Positions 36,412-42,984 of a DNA stretch of 64,000 nt are shown piece after piece. A program made the translations under genes and the position numbers. Source of the DNA: Gallibacterium trehalosifermentans (lineage in GTDB: Bacteria; Pseudomonadota; Gammaproteobacteria; Enterobacterales; Pasteurellaceae); NCBI RefSeq assembly GCF_042433055.1, contig NZ_JBHLWB010000001.1, positions 62,001 through 126,000 on the forward strand. The letters run 5' to 3'. The first letter of the stretch is position 1; every line of letters begins with the position of its first letter. The notes under the pieces are model-generated. The model was not told the DNA's origin. It searched no databases and saw only the letters and a list, made by a program, of their open reading frames with translations.

Positions 36412-36951
36412 TTATTTTGCTAATTGATTCCAATGTTTTGGGTTGACGTATTCAATGCCTTTATCAATAAAATGAATCTTTTCGTGTTGTAGTAGATAAC
36501 GTTTAGCAGGTAAGCCACCGCCAAATCCCGTCAGTTGTCGCTGTTTACCTAAGATACGATGGCAAGGCACGATAATGCTAATTGGATTGCGCCCCACCGC
36601 TCCACCAACAGCTCGAATTGCTTTGGCATTACCAATACGATCCGCAATTTCTGCATAAGTAGCCGTATGCCCAAACGGAATTTGTAACAGTTGTTGCCAA
36701 ACAGCTTGTTGAAAGGGCGTACCTAATAATTTTAAGGGTAATTGGTGAAAGGCGTGTGGCTCACCTGAAAAATAACGATTTAATGCTTGCTCCGTTTGAC
36801 ATAATACAGGGTGATCATCACAAATAATCCAATGATGTTGACCTTGATGTTCGCGCTCAAACAGTACACCGATCAAATGATGTTGCTGTGCTAGGAGTTG
36901 TAGTTTACCTACAGGAGAGTCCATAACAGATAAAAAGATCGGTTCTTGCAT
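36412..36951 (-). CDS. ogt: Methylated-DNA--protein-cysteine methyltransferase
   Basis: This suicide enzyme removes methyl groups from O6-methylguanine in DNA to its own Cys. The active-site motif is IIVPCHRILGKQRQLTGFGGGL, and the DNA-binding helix region is GTPFQQAVWQQLLQIPFGHTATYAEIA. The 179-residue length and lack of an Ada-type metal domain fit Ogt. AGAAC-type spacing before the ATG is unremarkable. Confidence 0.93.
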   Translation of the reverse strand: MQEPIFLSVMDSPVGKLQLLAQQHHLIGVLFEREHQGQHHWIICDDHPVLCQTEQALNRYFSGEPHAFHQLPLKLLGTPFQQAVWQQLLQIPFGHTATYAEIADRIGNAKAIRAVGGAVGRNPISIIVPCHRILGKQRQLTGFGGGLPAKRYLLQHEKIHFIDKGIEYVNPKHWNQLAK

Positions 36952-37018
36952 ATTGTTCTCTATTTTACTAATTAAAAGGGCGTTATTGTGCGTATAAAAT
37001 GATAATTTCTCAAGCAGA

Positions 37019-37906
37019 TTATCGATTTCTTCTAGTAAATAAGCCGATTAGGTTTTGTACTCGATAAATTAATAAAGCCGATAAAATCAAGGCACTACCG
37101 ACAATTTTAATTGTAGTGAGTTGTTCACCAAGCAGTATCACACTCAAAATAATTGTCCAAACAGGTTCCAATAACATAATGATTGAGGCATTGGCAATAT
37201 GGCAATAACGTTGTCCAATGGTTTGTAATATATAACGGAAATTGGTGGCAACTAATATGCTTGTCGCTAACCAACCTATGGCTGAAATTGGAATATCGGC
37301 TTGCCATGGTTCCATAATTAGTGAATAGGTTAAACAAATCACACCGACCACGGATAGCTGTAATGTAGTTAGTGGTAAAGGTGGAATGGATTTAGAATAT
37401 TGATTATGCAACACAAAATAGATCGCAGAAAACAGTGAAGCAAGTAAGTATAGTGAGCTATCAATGGAGAAATGCAAATCGCCTTTTGCATTTGCAAGCA
37501 GGTAGACACCACATAATGCCGTAGGGAGGGCAATCCAAAATGTACGCAATGGTTTATTGCGAAAAACTAACCAAGAGATGAGTGGGGCAAGTAACATTGA
37601 TATACTGACTAAAAATGCCCCTGATCCAAGATTATTATTAAAGGTAATTGCCATAATCCACGTTGCCATAAAAATAGCAAAAAAGAGTCCAGTTGCTAAT
37701 GCACGGATCGTTTCGGAACGCGTTAGACGTTTTAATTGTGGATAAGCAAAAGGGAAGAAAATTAATGCGGCGGAGAAAAAGCGTAAACCGATAAAACCTA
37801 CTGGTGGAAAGCCGACTAACGCATATTTAGAAAAGAACCAACCGAGTGCAGCTAAGATTGAAACAAAGAAAAGAATGATTTCCCCAATACCATTAATATT
37901 TTTCAT
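37019..37906 (-). CDS. DMT-superfamily permease (EamA domains)
   Basis: The product has about 295 residues with ten predicted membrane segments arranged as two EamA repeats, the layout of drug/metabolite transporters. The first repeat starts IILFFVSILAALGWFFSKYAL and has FIGLRFFSAALIFFP. The second has ASIIMLLEPVWTIILSVILLGEQLT, the conserved LEPV...LLGE signature. The substrate is unknown. The open frame extends to 38020, but the extra 38 residues are basic and non-family. ATG 37906 (TGGA seven bases before) or ATG 37918 is the likely start. A dispersed repeat lies just upstream. Confidence 0.85.
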   Translation of the reverse strand: MKNINGIGEIILFFVSILAALGWFFSKYALVGFPPVGFIGLRFFSAALIFFPFAYPQLKRLTRSETIRALATGLFFAIFMATWIMAITFNNNLGSGAFLVSISMLLAPLISWLVFRNKPLRTFWIALPTALCGVYLLANAKGDLHFSIDSSLYLLASLFSAIYFVLHNQYSKSIPPLPLTTLQLSVVGVICLTYSLIMEPWQADIPISAIGWLATSILVATNFRYILQTIGQRYCHIANASIIMLLEPVWTIILSVILLGEQLTTIKIVGSALILSALLIYRVQNLIGLFTRRNR

Positions 37907-38010
37907 TTGTATGTCCATTTTCTTTTTTATTAGTTCTGTATTATCGGTATTCGTGAAATGTCTGTAAAACGTTTTCAATGAGAATTTGTTAATTATTTTA
38001 ATTATTCGTT

Positions 38011-38290
38011 TAGGTTTCACCCTAAAGGACGACCCACTATTATTCGCAAGTTCGCTCAGCTCACTTACTCACCCTACGGGTCGCTGCAAGCAGCGCTCAA
38101 AAAGCAATGCTTTTTGTTATTGCTCGTGCAAAGAAAAGGGGGCAAAAAAAGCACTCCCTAGTGCCTTGCTATTTCCTCATTCCGTTAAGATTTTTCGGGC
38201 GGAAAAAAACTGATATTTTTCTTCGCATAACTCAGAAAAATTAGACGTTTTTTTCCTAAAAATCTTTCCGCCATTCGGGCAAGGCACAAG
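38011..38290 (-). repeat. Dispersed multi-hairpin repeat, copy B
   Basis: Read on the minus strand this element aligns with copy A at 5700-5888 over about 130 bases of core plus the shared end CCTTTAGGG-GAAACCTAAA. The core ends are a 9-bp inverted repeat, GTGCCTTGC (38161-38169) and GCAAGGCAC (38279-38287). Inside, AAGATTTTT (38187-38195) pairs with AAAAATCTT (38258-38266), and GGAAAAAAAC (38201-38210) with GTTTTTTTCC (38247-38256). These stems keep pairing although both arms differ from copy A. The half at 38011-38160 differs more, with its own small hairpins. Confidence 0.85.
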
Positions 38291-38423
38291 GGATTTATGG
38301 TAGTTTTATAAAAATTTGTGCTTAAGAATTGAGTAATAAAGCTGTTTCTTTGTGCAAAATGATAATTAAATTGTAATGTAACTTTTATATTGAAAACCTA
38401 AATACAGTTTAAAATTAAGTTAA

Positions 38424-38439
38424 CTGGATATTTATACAG
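38424..38439. promoter_or_regulatory. LexA (SOS) box upstream of ruvA
   Basis: CTG-N10-CAG with an AT-rich centre, extended symmetrically to AACTG/CAGTT (38422-38441), fits the gammaproteobacterial LexA consensus CTGTATATATATACAG. It lies 43-58 bases before the ruvA ATG and overlaps the likely promoter, whose -10 is near 38448-38453. SOS control of ruvAB is well known in E. coli. Confidence 0.8.
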
Positions 38440-38481
38440 TTTTCTTGTATGCTATGCGACAATTTTTTTGAGAGGTGAAGT

Positions 38482-39099
38482 ATGATTGGGCATTTACGCG
38501 GGATATTATTAGAAAAAGCACCGCCTGAAATTTTGTTAGATGTCAATGGGGTGGGATATGAGTTGTTATTACCGATGACAAGTTTTTATCATTTACCTGA
38601 AGTGAATCAAGAAGTCTCGCTTTATACACATTTAGTTGTCAGAGAAGATGCTCATCTACTATTCGGTTTTTATCAAAAACAAGATCGTACACTATTCCGT
38701 GAATTGATTAAAACTAATGGCGTTGGACCTAAATTAGCGCTTGCTATCCTTTCGGCAATGTCAGTAACTGAATTTTCTTATGCGATTGAGCATGAAGAAC
38801 TTTCTAAATTAGTTAAAATTCCAGGGGTAGGAAAGAAAACTGCAGAACGTTTATTGGTTGAACTGAAAGGAAAATTTAAACAATACCGTAATGAAGATTT
38901 CTTTGTTGAACAAAAAGTAGGAAGTCATTCTCCAGAGCCAACTTTTGCTACGACGACTTCGCCAGCAGAAGATGCTATTTCTGCATTAATTGCATTAGGT
39001 TATAAGCCAGCAGATGCTGAGAAAATGGTCAAGCGAGTTGCCCAACCTGAATTAAATAGTGAACAGTTAATCCGTGAAGCATTAAAAAATGCGTTGTGA
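38482..39099 (+). CDS. ruvA: Holliday junction branch-migration protein RuvA
   Basis: RuvA tetramers bind four-way DNA junctions and load RuvB. The N-terminal OB fold starts MIGHLRGILLEKAPPEILLDV. Two helix-hairpin-helix motifs follow (LIKTNGVGPKLALAIL and LVKIPGVGKKTAERLLVEL). A Pro/Thr-rich linker leads to the C-terminal RuvB-binding domain (AISALIALGYKPADAEKMV). The 205-residue length is normal. The gene is 15 bases from ruvB. ruvC, which commonly precedes ruvA in relatives, is not in this position. Confidence 0.97.
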   Translation: MIGHLRGILLEKAPPEILLDVNGVGYELLLPMTSFYHLPEVNQEVSLYTHLVVREDAHLLFGFYQKQDRTLFRELIKTNGVGPKLALAILSAMSVTEFSYAIEHEELSKLVKIPGVGKKTAERLLVELKGKFKQYRNEDFFVEQKVGSHSPEPTFATTTSPAEDAISALIALGYKPADAEKMVKRVAQPELNSEQLIREALKNAL

Positions 39100-39114
39100 T
39101 AAATGGTATAAAAG

Positions 39115-40125
39115 ATGATTGAAGTAGATCGTATTATCAGCCCAACCGCCAAAGCCGAAGAAGAGTATATTGATCGTGCGATTCGTCCTAAATTGTTACA
39201 AGACTATGTTGGTCAGCCACACGTTTGTGAACAGATGGATATTTTTATCAAGGCTGCCAAAATGCGTAATGATGCGTTAGATCATCTCTTGATCTTTGGG
39301 CCACCAGGATTAGGTAAAACCACTTTAGCTAACATTGTGGCAAATGAAATGGGCGTGAATATTCGCACGACTTCAGGGCCTGTGTTAGAAAAAGCAGGGG
39401 ATCTCGCTGCGATGCTAACCAATCTCGAACCGCACGATGTATTATTTATTGATGAAATCCACCGTTTATCGCCAGCGATTGAAGAAGTGTTATATCCAGC
39501 AATGGAAGATTACCAACTGGATATTATGATTGGTGAAGGCCCAGCTGCTCGCTCAATTAAATTAGATCTCCCGCCGTTTACGCTTGTTGGTGCAACCACA
39601 AGAGCGGGTTCTTTAACATCACCGTTAAGAGATCGTTTTGGAATCGTACAGCGTTTAGAGTTTTACTCGATACCCGATCTCACTTCCATTGTGATGCGGA
39701 GTGCAAATTGCCTGAATTTACAAATTGCTGATGAAGCAGCCCACGAAATTGCACGCCGTTCTCGTGGTACACCACGCATTGTTAATCGTTTATTGCGGCG
39801 TGTGCGTGATTATGCCGATGTCAAAAATGGCGGATTTATTTCGGCAGAAGTTGCTAAGCTTGCCTTAAATATGCTTGATATTGACTCAGAAGGGTTTGAT
39901 TTTATGGATCGTAAACTACTTATGGCAATCATCGAACGATTTGATGGTGGACCTGTTGGCTTAGATAATTTGGCAGCAGCGATTGGCGAAGAAAAAGAAA
40001 CGATTGAAGATGTTTTAGAACCTTATTTAATTCAACAAGGTTTTTTACAACGCACACCAAGAGGCAGGATCGCCACTTCACATACCTATCGCCATTTTGG
40101 TTTGGCTCAGTTAGCGGAAAGATAA
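39115..40125 (+). CDS. ruvB: Holliday junction helicase motor RuvB
   Basis: RuvB is a hexameric AAA+ motor that drives branch migration of Holliday junctions. Walker A is FGPPGLGKTTLANIVA, Walker B LFIDEIHRL, sensor 1 LVGATTRAGSLTSPLRDRFG, and the winged helix ends with RTPRGRIATSHTYRHFG. The 336-residue length is normal. It is expressed with ruvA under the LexA box. Confidence 0.98.
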   Translation: MIEVDRIISPTAKAEEEYIDRAIRPKLLQDYVGQPHVCEQMDIFIKAAKMRNDALDHLLIFGPPGLGKTTLANIVANEMGVNIRTTSGPVLEKAGDLAAMLTNLEPHDVLFIDEIHRLSPAIEEVLYPAMEDYQLDIMIGEGPAARSIKLDLPPFTLVGATTRAGSLTSPLRDRFGIVQRLEFYSIPDLTSIVMRSANCLNLQIADEAAHEIARRSRGTPRIVNRLLRRVRDYADVKNGGFISAEVAKLALNMLDIDSEGFDFMDRKLLMAIIERFDGGPVGLDNLAAAIGEEKETIEDVLEPYLIQQGFLQRTPRGRIATSHTYRHFGLAQLAER

Positions 40126-40180
40126 ATAGTATTGAGTGATACAAGCTGACAGGATTAGATTTGAGGTGAAGTAGGAAAAA

Positions 40181-40267
40181 ATGCAGACAAAACAAGAGTT
40201 CTTATTGCATCGCTATCAGAAATCTTATAGAATTTGCACGTTTTTTGCCAAAGAAAAGGATTGGTGA
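40181..40267 (+). CDS. Possible 28-residue small protein or leader peptide
   Basis: An ATG at 40181 follows GTAGGA with a suitable gap and opens a 28-codon frame (MQTKQEFLLHRYQKSYRICT, then a Phe/Lys-rich tail ending in KDW). The peptide is basic and aromatic, with no known match that I can name. It lies between ruvB and infC, 70 bases before the IF3 start. It may be a real small protein, a leader peptide, or chance. Confidence 0.3.
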   Translation: MQTKQEFLLHRYQKSYRICTFFAKEKDW

Positions 40268-40336
40268 ACAACAGTTGATTTTCTGCTTAATGAAAAGCAG
40301 TACAGTTGTAAGTGAAATTATTAGAGGAATAAGACT

Positions 40337-40879
40337 ATTAAAACCGTAAAAAAAGCCCCAGCAACTAATCGCCCGAATCGTATTAATGAAGAAATTCGTG
40401 TGAAAGAAGTCCGCTTAATTGACCAAGATGGTGAACAAGCGGGAATCGTATCTATCCAACAAGCATTGGATATGGCGGAACAAGCCGAACTCGATCTAGT
40501 TGAAATAAGCCCTAATGCAGAGCCACCAGTGTGCCGCATTATGAATTACGGTAAGTTCCTCTATGAAAAGAGCAAAACTGCAAAAGAGCAGAAGAAAAAA
40601 CAAAAAGTTGTTCAAGTAAAAGAGATTAAGTTCCGTCCTGGAACTGACGAAGGCGACTATCAGGTAAAACTACGCAGCCTGATTCGCTTTTTAGAAGACG
40701 GGGATAAAACCAAAATCACACTGCGTTTCCGTGGTCGTGAATTAGCTCACCAGCAAATTGGTATGGAGATGTTAGAGCGGATTAAAGCAGATTTAGCAGA
40801 ATTAGCTGTTGTTGAATCTGAACCATCTAAGATCGAAGGTCGCCAAATGGTGATGGTACTTGCCCCGAAAAAGAAATAA
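40337..40879 (+). CDS. infC: Translation initiation factor IF-3, starting at ATT
   Basis: IF3 binds the 30S subunit, checks the start codon and initiator tRNA, and keeps subunits apart. The first ATG in frame (40400) would remove 21 residues of the conserved N-terminus. Reading from ATT 40337, with AGAGGA seven bases before it, gives (M)KTVKKAPATNRPNRINEEIR and 180 residues, the length of E. coli IF3. Start at a rare AUU is known for infC and allows IF3 to repress itself. N- and C-terminal domains (VDLVEISPNAEPPVCRIMNYGKF and KITLRFRGRELAHQQIGMEM) are intact. thrS, its neighbour in E. coli, is absent here. Confidence 0.96.
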   Translation: MKTVKKAPATNRPNRINEEIRVKEVRLIDQDGEQAGIVSIQQALDMAEQAELDLVEISPNAEPPVCRIMNYGKFLYEKSKTAKEQKKKQKVVQVKEIKFRPGTDEGDYQVKLRSLIRFLEDGDKTKITLRFRGRELAHQQIGMEMLERIKADLAELAVVESEPSKIEGRQMVMVLAPKKK

Positions 40880-40902
40880 TTAGTGCAATTCAAGTAATAA
40901 AT

Positions 40903-40929
40903 GTAACGATGAATTAATCGTTACTTTTT
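40903..40929 (+). terminator. Hairpin with U-run between infC and rpmI
   Basis: GTAACGAT (40903-40910) pairs with ATCGTTAC (40917-40924), followed by TTTTTA. It is of intrinsic-terminator form inside an operon that is normally co-transcribed, so it may be a partial terminator or attenuator for the L35-L20 genes. Confidence 0.6.
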
Positions 40930-40980
40930 ATTCGCCTAATTATTGGTGATTAATAGTAAAAACAATGCGGAGTTAAACTC

Positions 40981-41178
40981 ATGCCGAAAATTAAAACAGT
41001 ACGTGGTGCTGCTAAACGTTTCAAAAAAACTGGAACTGGCGGTTTCAAACGTAAACAATCTCATCTTCGTCATATTTTGACTAAGAAATCAACTAAACGT
41101 AAACGTCATTTACGTCATAAATCAATGGTGGCGAAAGCAGACCAAGTTTTAGTCGTAGCTTGTTTACCATACGCATAA
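40981..41178 (+). CDS. rpmI: 50S ribosomal protein L35
   Basis: L35 is a small, very basic protein of the large ribosomal subunit. All 65 residues fit the family: MPKIKTVRGAAKRFKKTGTG at the start and HRHILTKKSTKRKRHLRHK-type text later. It lies 101 bases after infC and 59 before rplT. In E. coli, L20 represses this operon by binding the rpmI leader. I did not find the E. coli pseudoknot by eye. Confidence 0.98.
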   Translation: MPKIKTVRGAAKRFKKTGTGGFKRKQSHLRHILTKKSTKRKRHLRHKSMVAKADQVLVVACLPYA

Positions 41179-41237
41179 CCCACGGGTTAGCGAACGTTTC
41201 GTTATTTTTTAAGTACAAATAGACAAAGGAGATTCCT

Positions 41238-41591
41238 ATGGCCCGTGTAAAACGTGGTGTAATCGCAAGAGCTCGTCATAAGAAAGTTCTTAAGGCAGCT
41301 AAAGGTTATTATGGTGCACGTTCTCGTGTATATCGTGTTGCTTTCCAAGCAGTTATTAAAGCTGGTCAATATGCTTATCGCGACCGCCGTCAACGTAAAC
41401 GTCAATTCCGTCAATTATGGATTGCACGTATCAATGCGGCAGCACGTCAAAATGGTTTATCTTACAGCCGTTTCATCAATGGTTTGAAAAAAGCATCTGT
41501 TGAAATCGATCGTAAGATTCTTGCCGATATTGCAGTATTTGACAAAGTTGCATTTGCTGCTTTAGTTGAAAAAGCAAAATCAGCACTTTAA
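41238..41591 (+). CDS. rplT: 50S ribosomal protein L20
   Basis: L20 is an early assembly protein of the large subunit and the operon's own repressor in E. coli. The 117-residue protein has ARVKRGVIARARHKKVLKAA and YGARSRVYRVAFQAVIKAGQY as expected, and ends in the conserved globular part (AFAALVEKAKSAL). AAAGGAGA precedes the ATG. A strong terminator lies 31 bases downstream. Confidence 0.98.
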   Translation: MARVKRGVIARARHKKVLKAAKGYYGARSRVYRVAFQAVIKAGQYAYRDRRQRKRQFRQLWIARINAAARQNGLSYSRFINGLKKASVEIDRKILADIAVFDKVAFAALVEKAKSAL

Positions 41592-41622
41592 TAAACTAAA
41601 TTATTTCATTTTAGTTCGTGAG

Positions 41623-41656
41623 AAAGGATAGTGAGTAAATCGCTATCCTTTTTTGC
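41623..41656 (+). terminator. Terminator of infC-rpmI-rplT
   Basis: AAAGGATAG (41623-41631) pairs with CTATCCTTT (41643-41651), followed by more T residues. It lies between rplT and the next gene, whose ribosome site begins right after. Confidence 0.85.
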
Positions 41657-41673
41657 TAAGTGAGGACTTAATT

Positions 41674-42384
41674 ATGAATTTAAAAACATTTTTACAACTC
41701 TTGTTGGCAGTTTGCTTACAAATTGGAACATTCCAAGCGATAGCTGCTACCAATAATTTTGCAGTGCAGTTTCCTAAGGGTGAAAGTTCAGCAGAATTAA
41801 ATGGTACGATTCAGGGCTATGATGTAGATTATTATGTGTTTTATGCGAAGAAAGGGCAGTTAGCGACATTAGAAGTAGTGCAAAGAGATCCGCAAGTGCA
41901 ATTTTCATTAGCCTATGCAAAGAAGACTAAACAAGTTGATTTAAATGCTAGCCAACAAGTATTACCTTATTCTGGTAAATATATTCTGAAAGTTCATCAA
42001 ACTCGTAATGATGCGCGTAAGCAACCGAAAGCGAAGAGAATTTATGCAGTAAAATTATCGATCTCAGATCTAACGGCGCAAAAGCAACAAGCAGACAAAT
42101 TAACGCAAGTGATTTATCGTTGTGATAATGGAAAAAGTTTAGCGATTACTTATCAAGATGAACAAGCAAAGGTAAATTGGCAAGGCAAAATACAGGTATT
42201 AAGGCTAAATAAAGAATTAAGTCAACCGAATAGCCCTGTATTTACTAATTCTGCTTATCTGTTAAGTTTGACAACATTGCAAGATAAAGCATGGCAGCAG
42301 AGTCAAATTCATTCTTGGTTAAAATTGGGTAAAACTGCCACAGAAGATAAAGTGTTATTACAAGAGTGTGTGGTAACGAAGTAA
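41674..42384 (+). CDS. Periplasmic protein with PliG-like and MliC-like lysozyme-inhibitor domains
   Basis: The protein has 236 residues. A signal peptide (residues 1-24, ending QAIA) has no proper lipobox, so the product should be free in the periplasm. Residues 27-132 resemble E. coli PliG, the g-type lysozyme inhibitor, most clearly in GYDVDYYVFYAKKGQ (48-62) and SGKYILKVHQTRNDARK (100-116). Residues 146-236 resemble the MliC domain, the c-type inhibitor: YRCDNGKSLAITY at the start, and Cys150 and Cys232 placed for the usual disulfide. The two domains in one chain would block two lysozyme classes. The MliC half is the weaker match, as its SGxxY motif reads TNSAY. A start at 41653 is possible, but GAGGA seven bases before ATG 41674 decides. 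Confidence 0.75.
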   Translation: MNLKTFLQLLLAVCLQIGTFQAIAATNNFAVQFPKGESSAELNGTIQGYDVDYYVFYAKKGQLATLEVVQRDPQVQFSLAYAKKTKQVDLNASQQVLPYSGKYILKVHQTRNDARKQPKAKRIYAVKLSISDLTAQKQQADKLTQVIYRCDNGKSLAITYQDEQAKVNWQGKIQVLRLNKELSQPNSPVFTNSAYLLSLTTLQDKAWQQSQIHSWLKLGKTATEDKVLLQECVVTK

Positions 42385-42390
42385 TATTTG

Positions 42391-42456
42391 GTGTTTCGAC
42401 CTTTAGGTCGAAACTCAAATCTAATTAAATGGAATCACCCTTTAGGGTGAAACCAA
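42391..42456. repeat. Short copies of the CCTTTAGG palindrome (repeat copy C)
   Basis: Two palindromes sit side by side: GTTTCGACC-TTTA-GGTCGAAAC (42393-42414) and TCACCC-TTTA-GGGTGA (42435-42450, followed by AACC). The second equals the terminal palindrome of copies A and B with compensating changes (TCGCCC/GGGCGA against TCACCC/GGGTGA). They separate the convergent inhibitor and YfcZ genes and could act as terminators. Confidence 0.65.
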
Positions 42457-42468
42457 ATTTTAAGATTA

Positions 42469-42759
42469 TTAACGGGTGGAAAGTTGGAAAATCATTGTTT
42501 CTGCTTGGCAACAGAAAGTAAAACTTGCCTCTAATTGATAACCTCCCTCGACAGCGATAATTTCGCTGTTGATTTCACAAGGATCACTTTCCGCAGCACG
42601 TGCTTTTTCAGTTAAATAAGCAAGGGCTTCTTTCGCTAATTCTTCGCTAGCATAAACTTGGCTAAAGTTCACACTACAATCTTCATTATCAATAACTGTG
42701 CCAACATCAACACAGCAACATACTTTTGCCTCTTCAGCTTTACATTTCATTTGGCTCAT
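42469..42759 (-). CDS. yfcZ: YfcZ/YiiS family protein (DUF406)
   Basis: This small cytosolic protein of unknown function has 96 residues rich in cysteine. The family marks are VCCCVDVGTVIDNEDC near the N-terminus and FTFCCQAETMIFQLSTR at the end. E. coli yfcZ also lies next to fadL and diverges from it, so the neighbourhood supports the name. An ATG at 42777 is in frame, but GGAG seven bases before ATG 42759 decides the start. A perfect FNR half-site pair lies 88 bases upstream. Confidence 0.9.
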   Translation of the reverse strand: MSQMKCKAEEAKVCCCVDVGTVIDNEDCSVNFSQVYASEELAKEALAYLTEKARAAESDPCEINSEIIAVEGGYQLEASFTFCCQAETMIFQLSTR

Positions 42760-42846
42760 AAAATAACTCCATTTCAAAAAAAGATATAAAAAAACAAATT
42801 TATTTTAACATGAGGAAGAAAGAAAACCTCAAGGAGTGAAATTATT

Positions 42847-42860
42847 TTGATTTATATCAA
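42847..42860. promoter_or_regulatory. Perfect FNR box between yfcZ and fadL
   Basis: TTGAT-TTAT-ATCAA at 42847-42860 is an exact match to the FNR consensus TTGAT-N4-ATCAA. It lies 88 bases upstream of yfcZ and 125 upstream of fadL, so oxygen-dependent control of either gene is possible. Confidence 0.6.
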
Positions 42861-42874
42861 AGCTAAATCCTCGT

Positions 42875-42891
42875 TACTGGTCTAATCACTG
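42875..42891. promoter_or_regulatory. FadR-like operator upstream of fadL
   Basis: Bases 42875-42891 match the FadR consensus AACTGGTCNGACCAGTT at 11 of 16 fixed positions, with an intact left half ACTGGTC. It lies about 95 bases before fadL. FadR represses fadL in E. coli, so the site fits its neighbour. Confidence 0.45.
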
Positions 42892-42984
42892 GATAAATGG
42901 TGCGAAATAGAGTTGAGTTACATAATAAATTTGCCTAATATGCGGGCTTTCATAAATATTATTAATAACCACAAGGAATAATTA

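Noticed and set aside
37907..38020. N-terminal extension of the DMT permease by 38 codons
   Set aside because: The added part is Lys/Arg/Asn-rich, precedes a typical family start and runs into the repeat element; a start at 37906 or 37918 is more likely.
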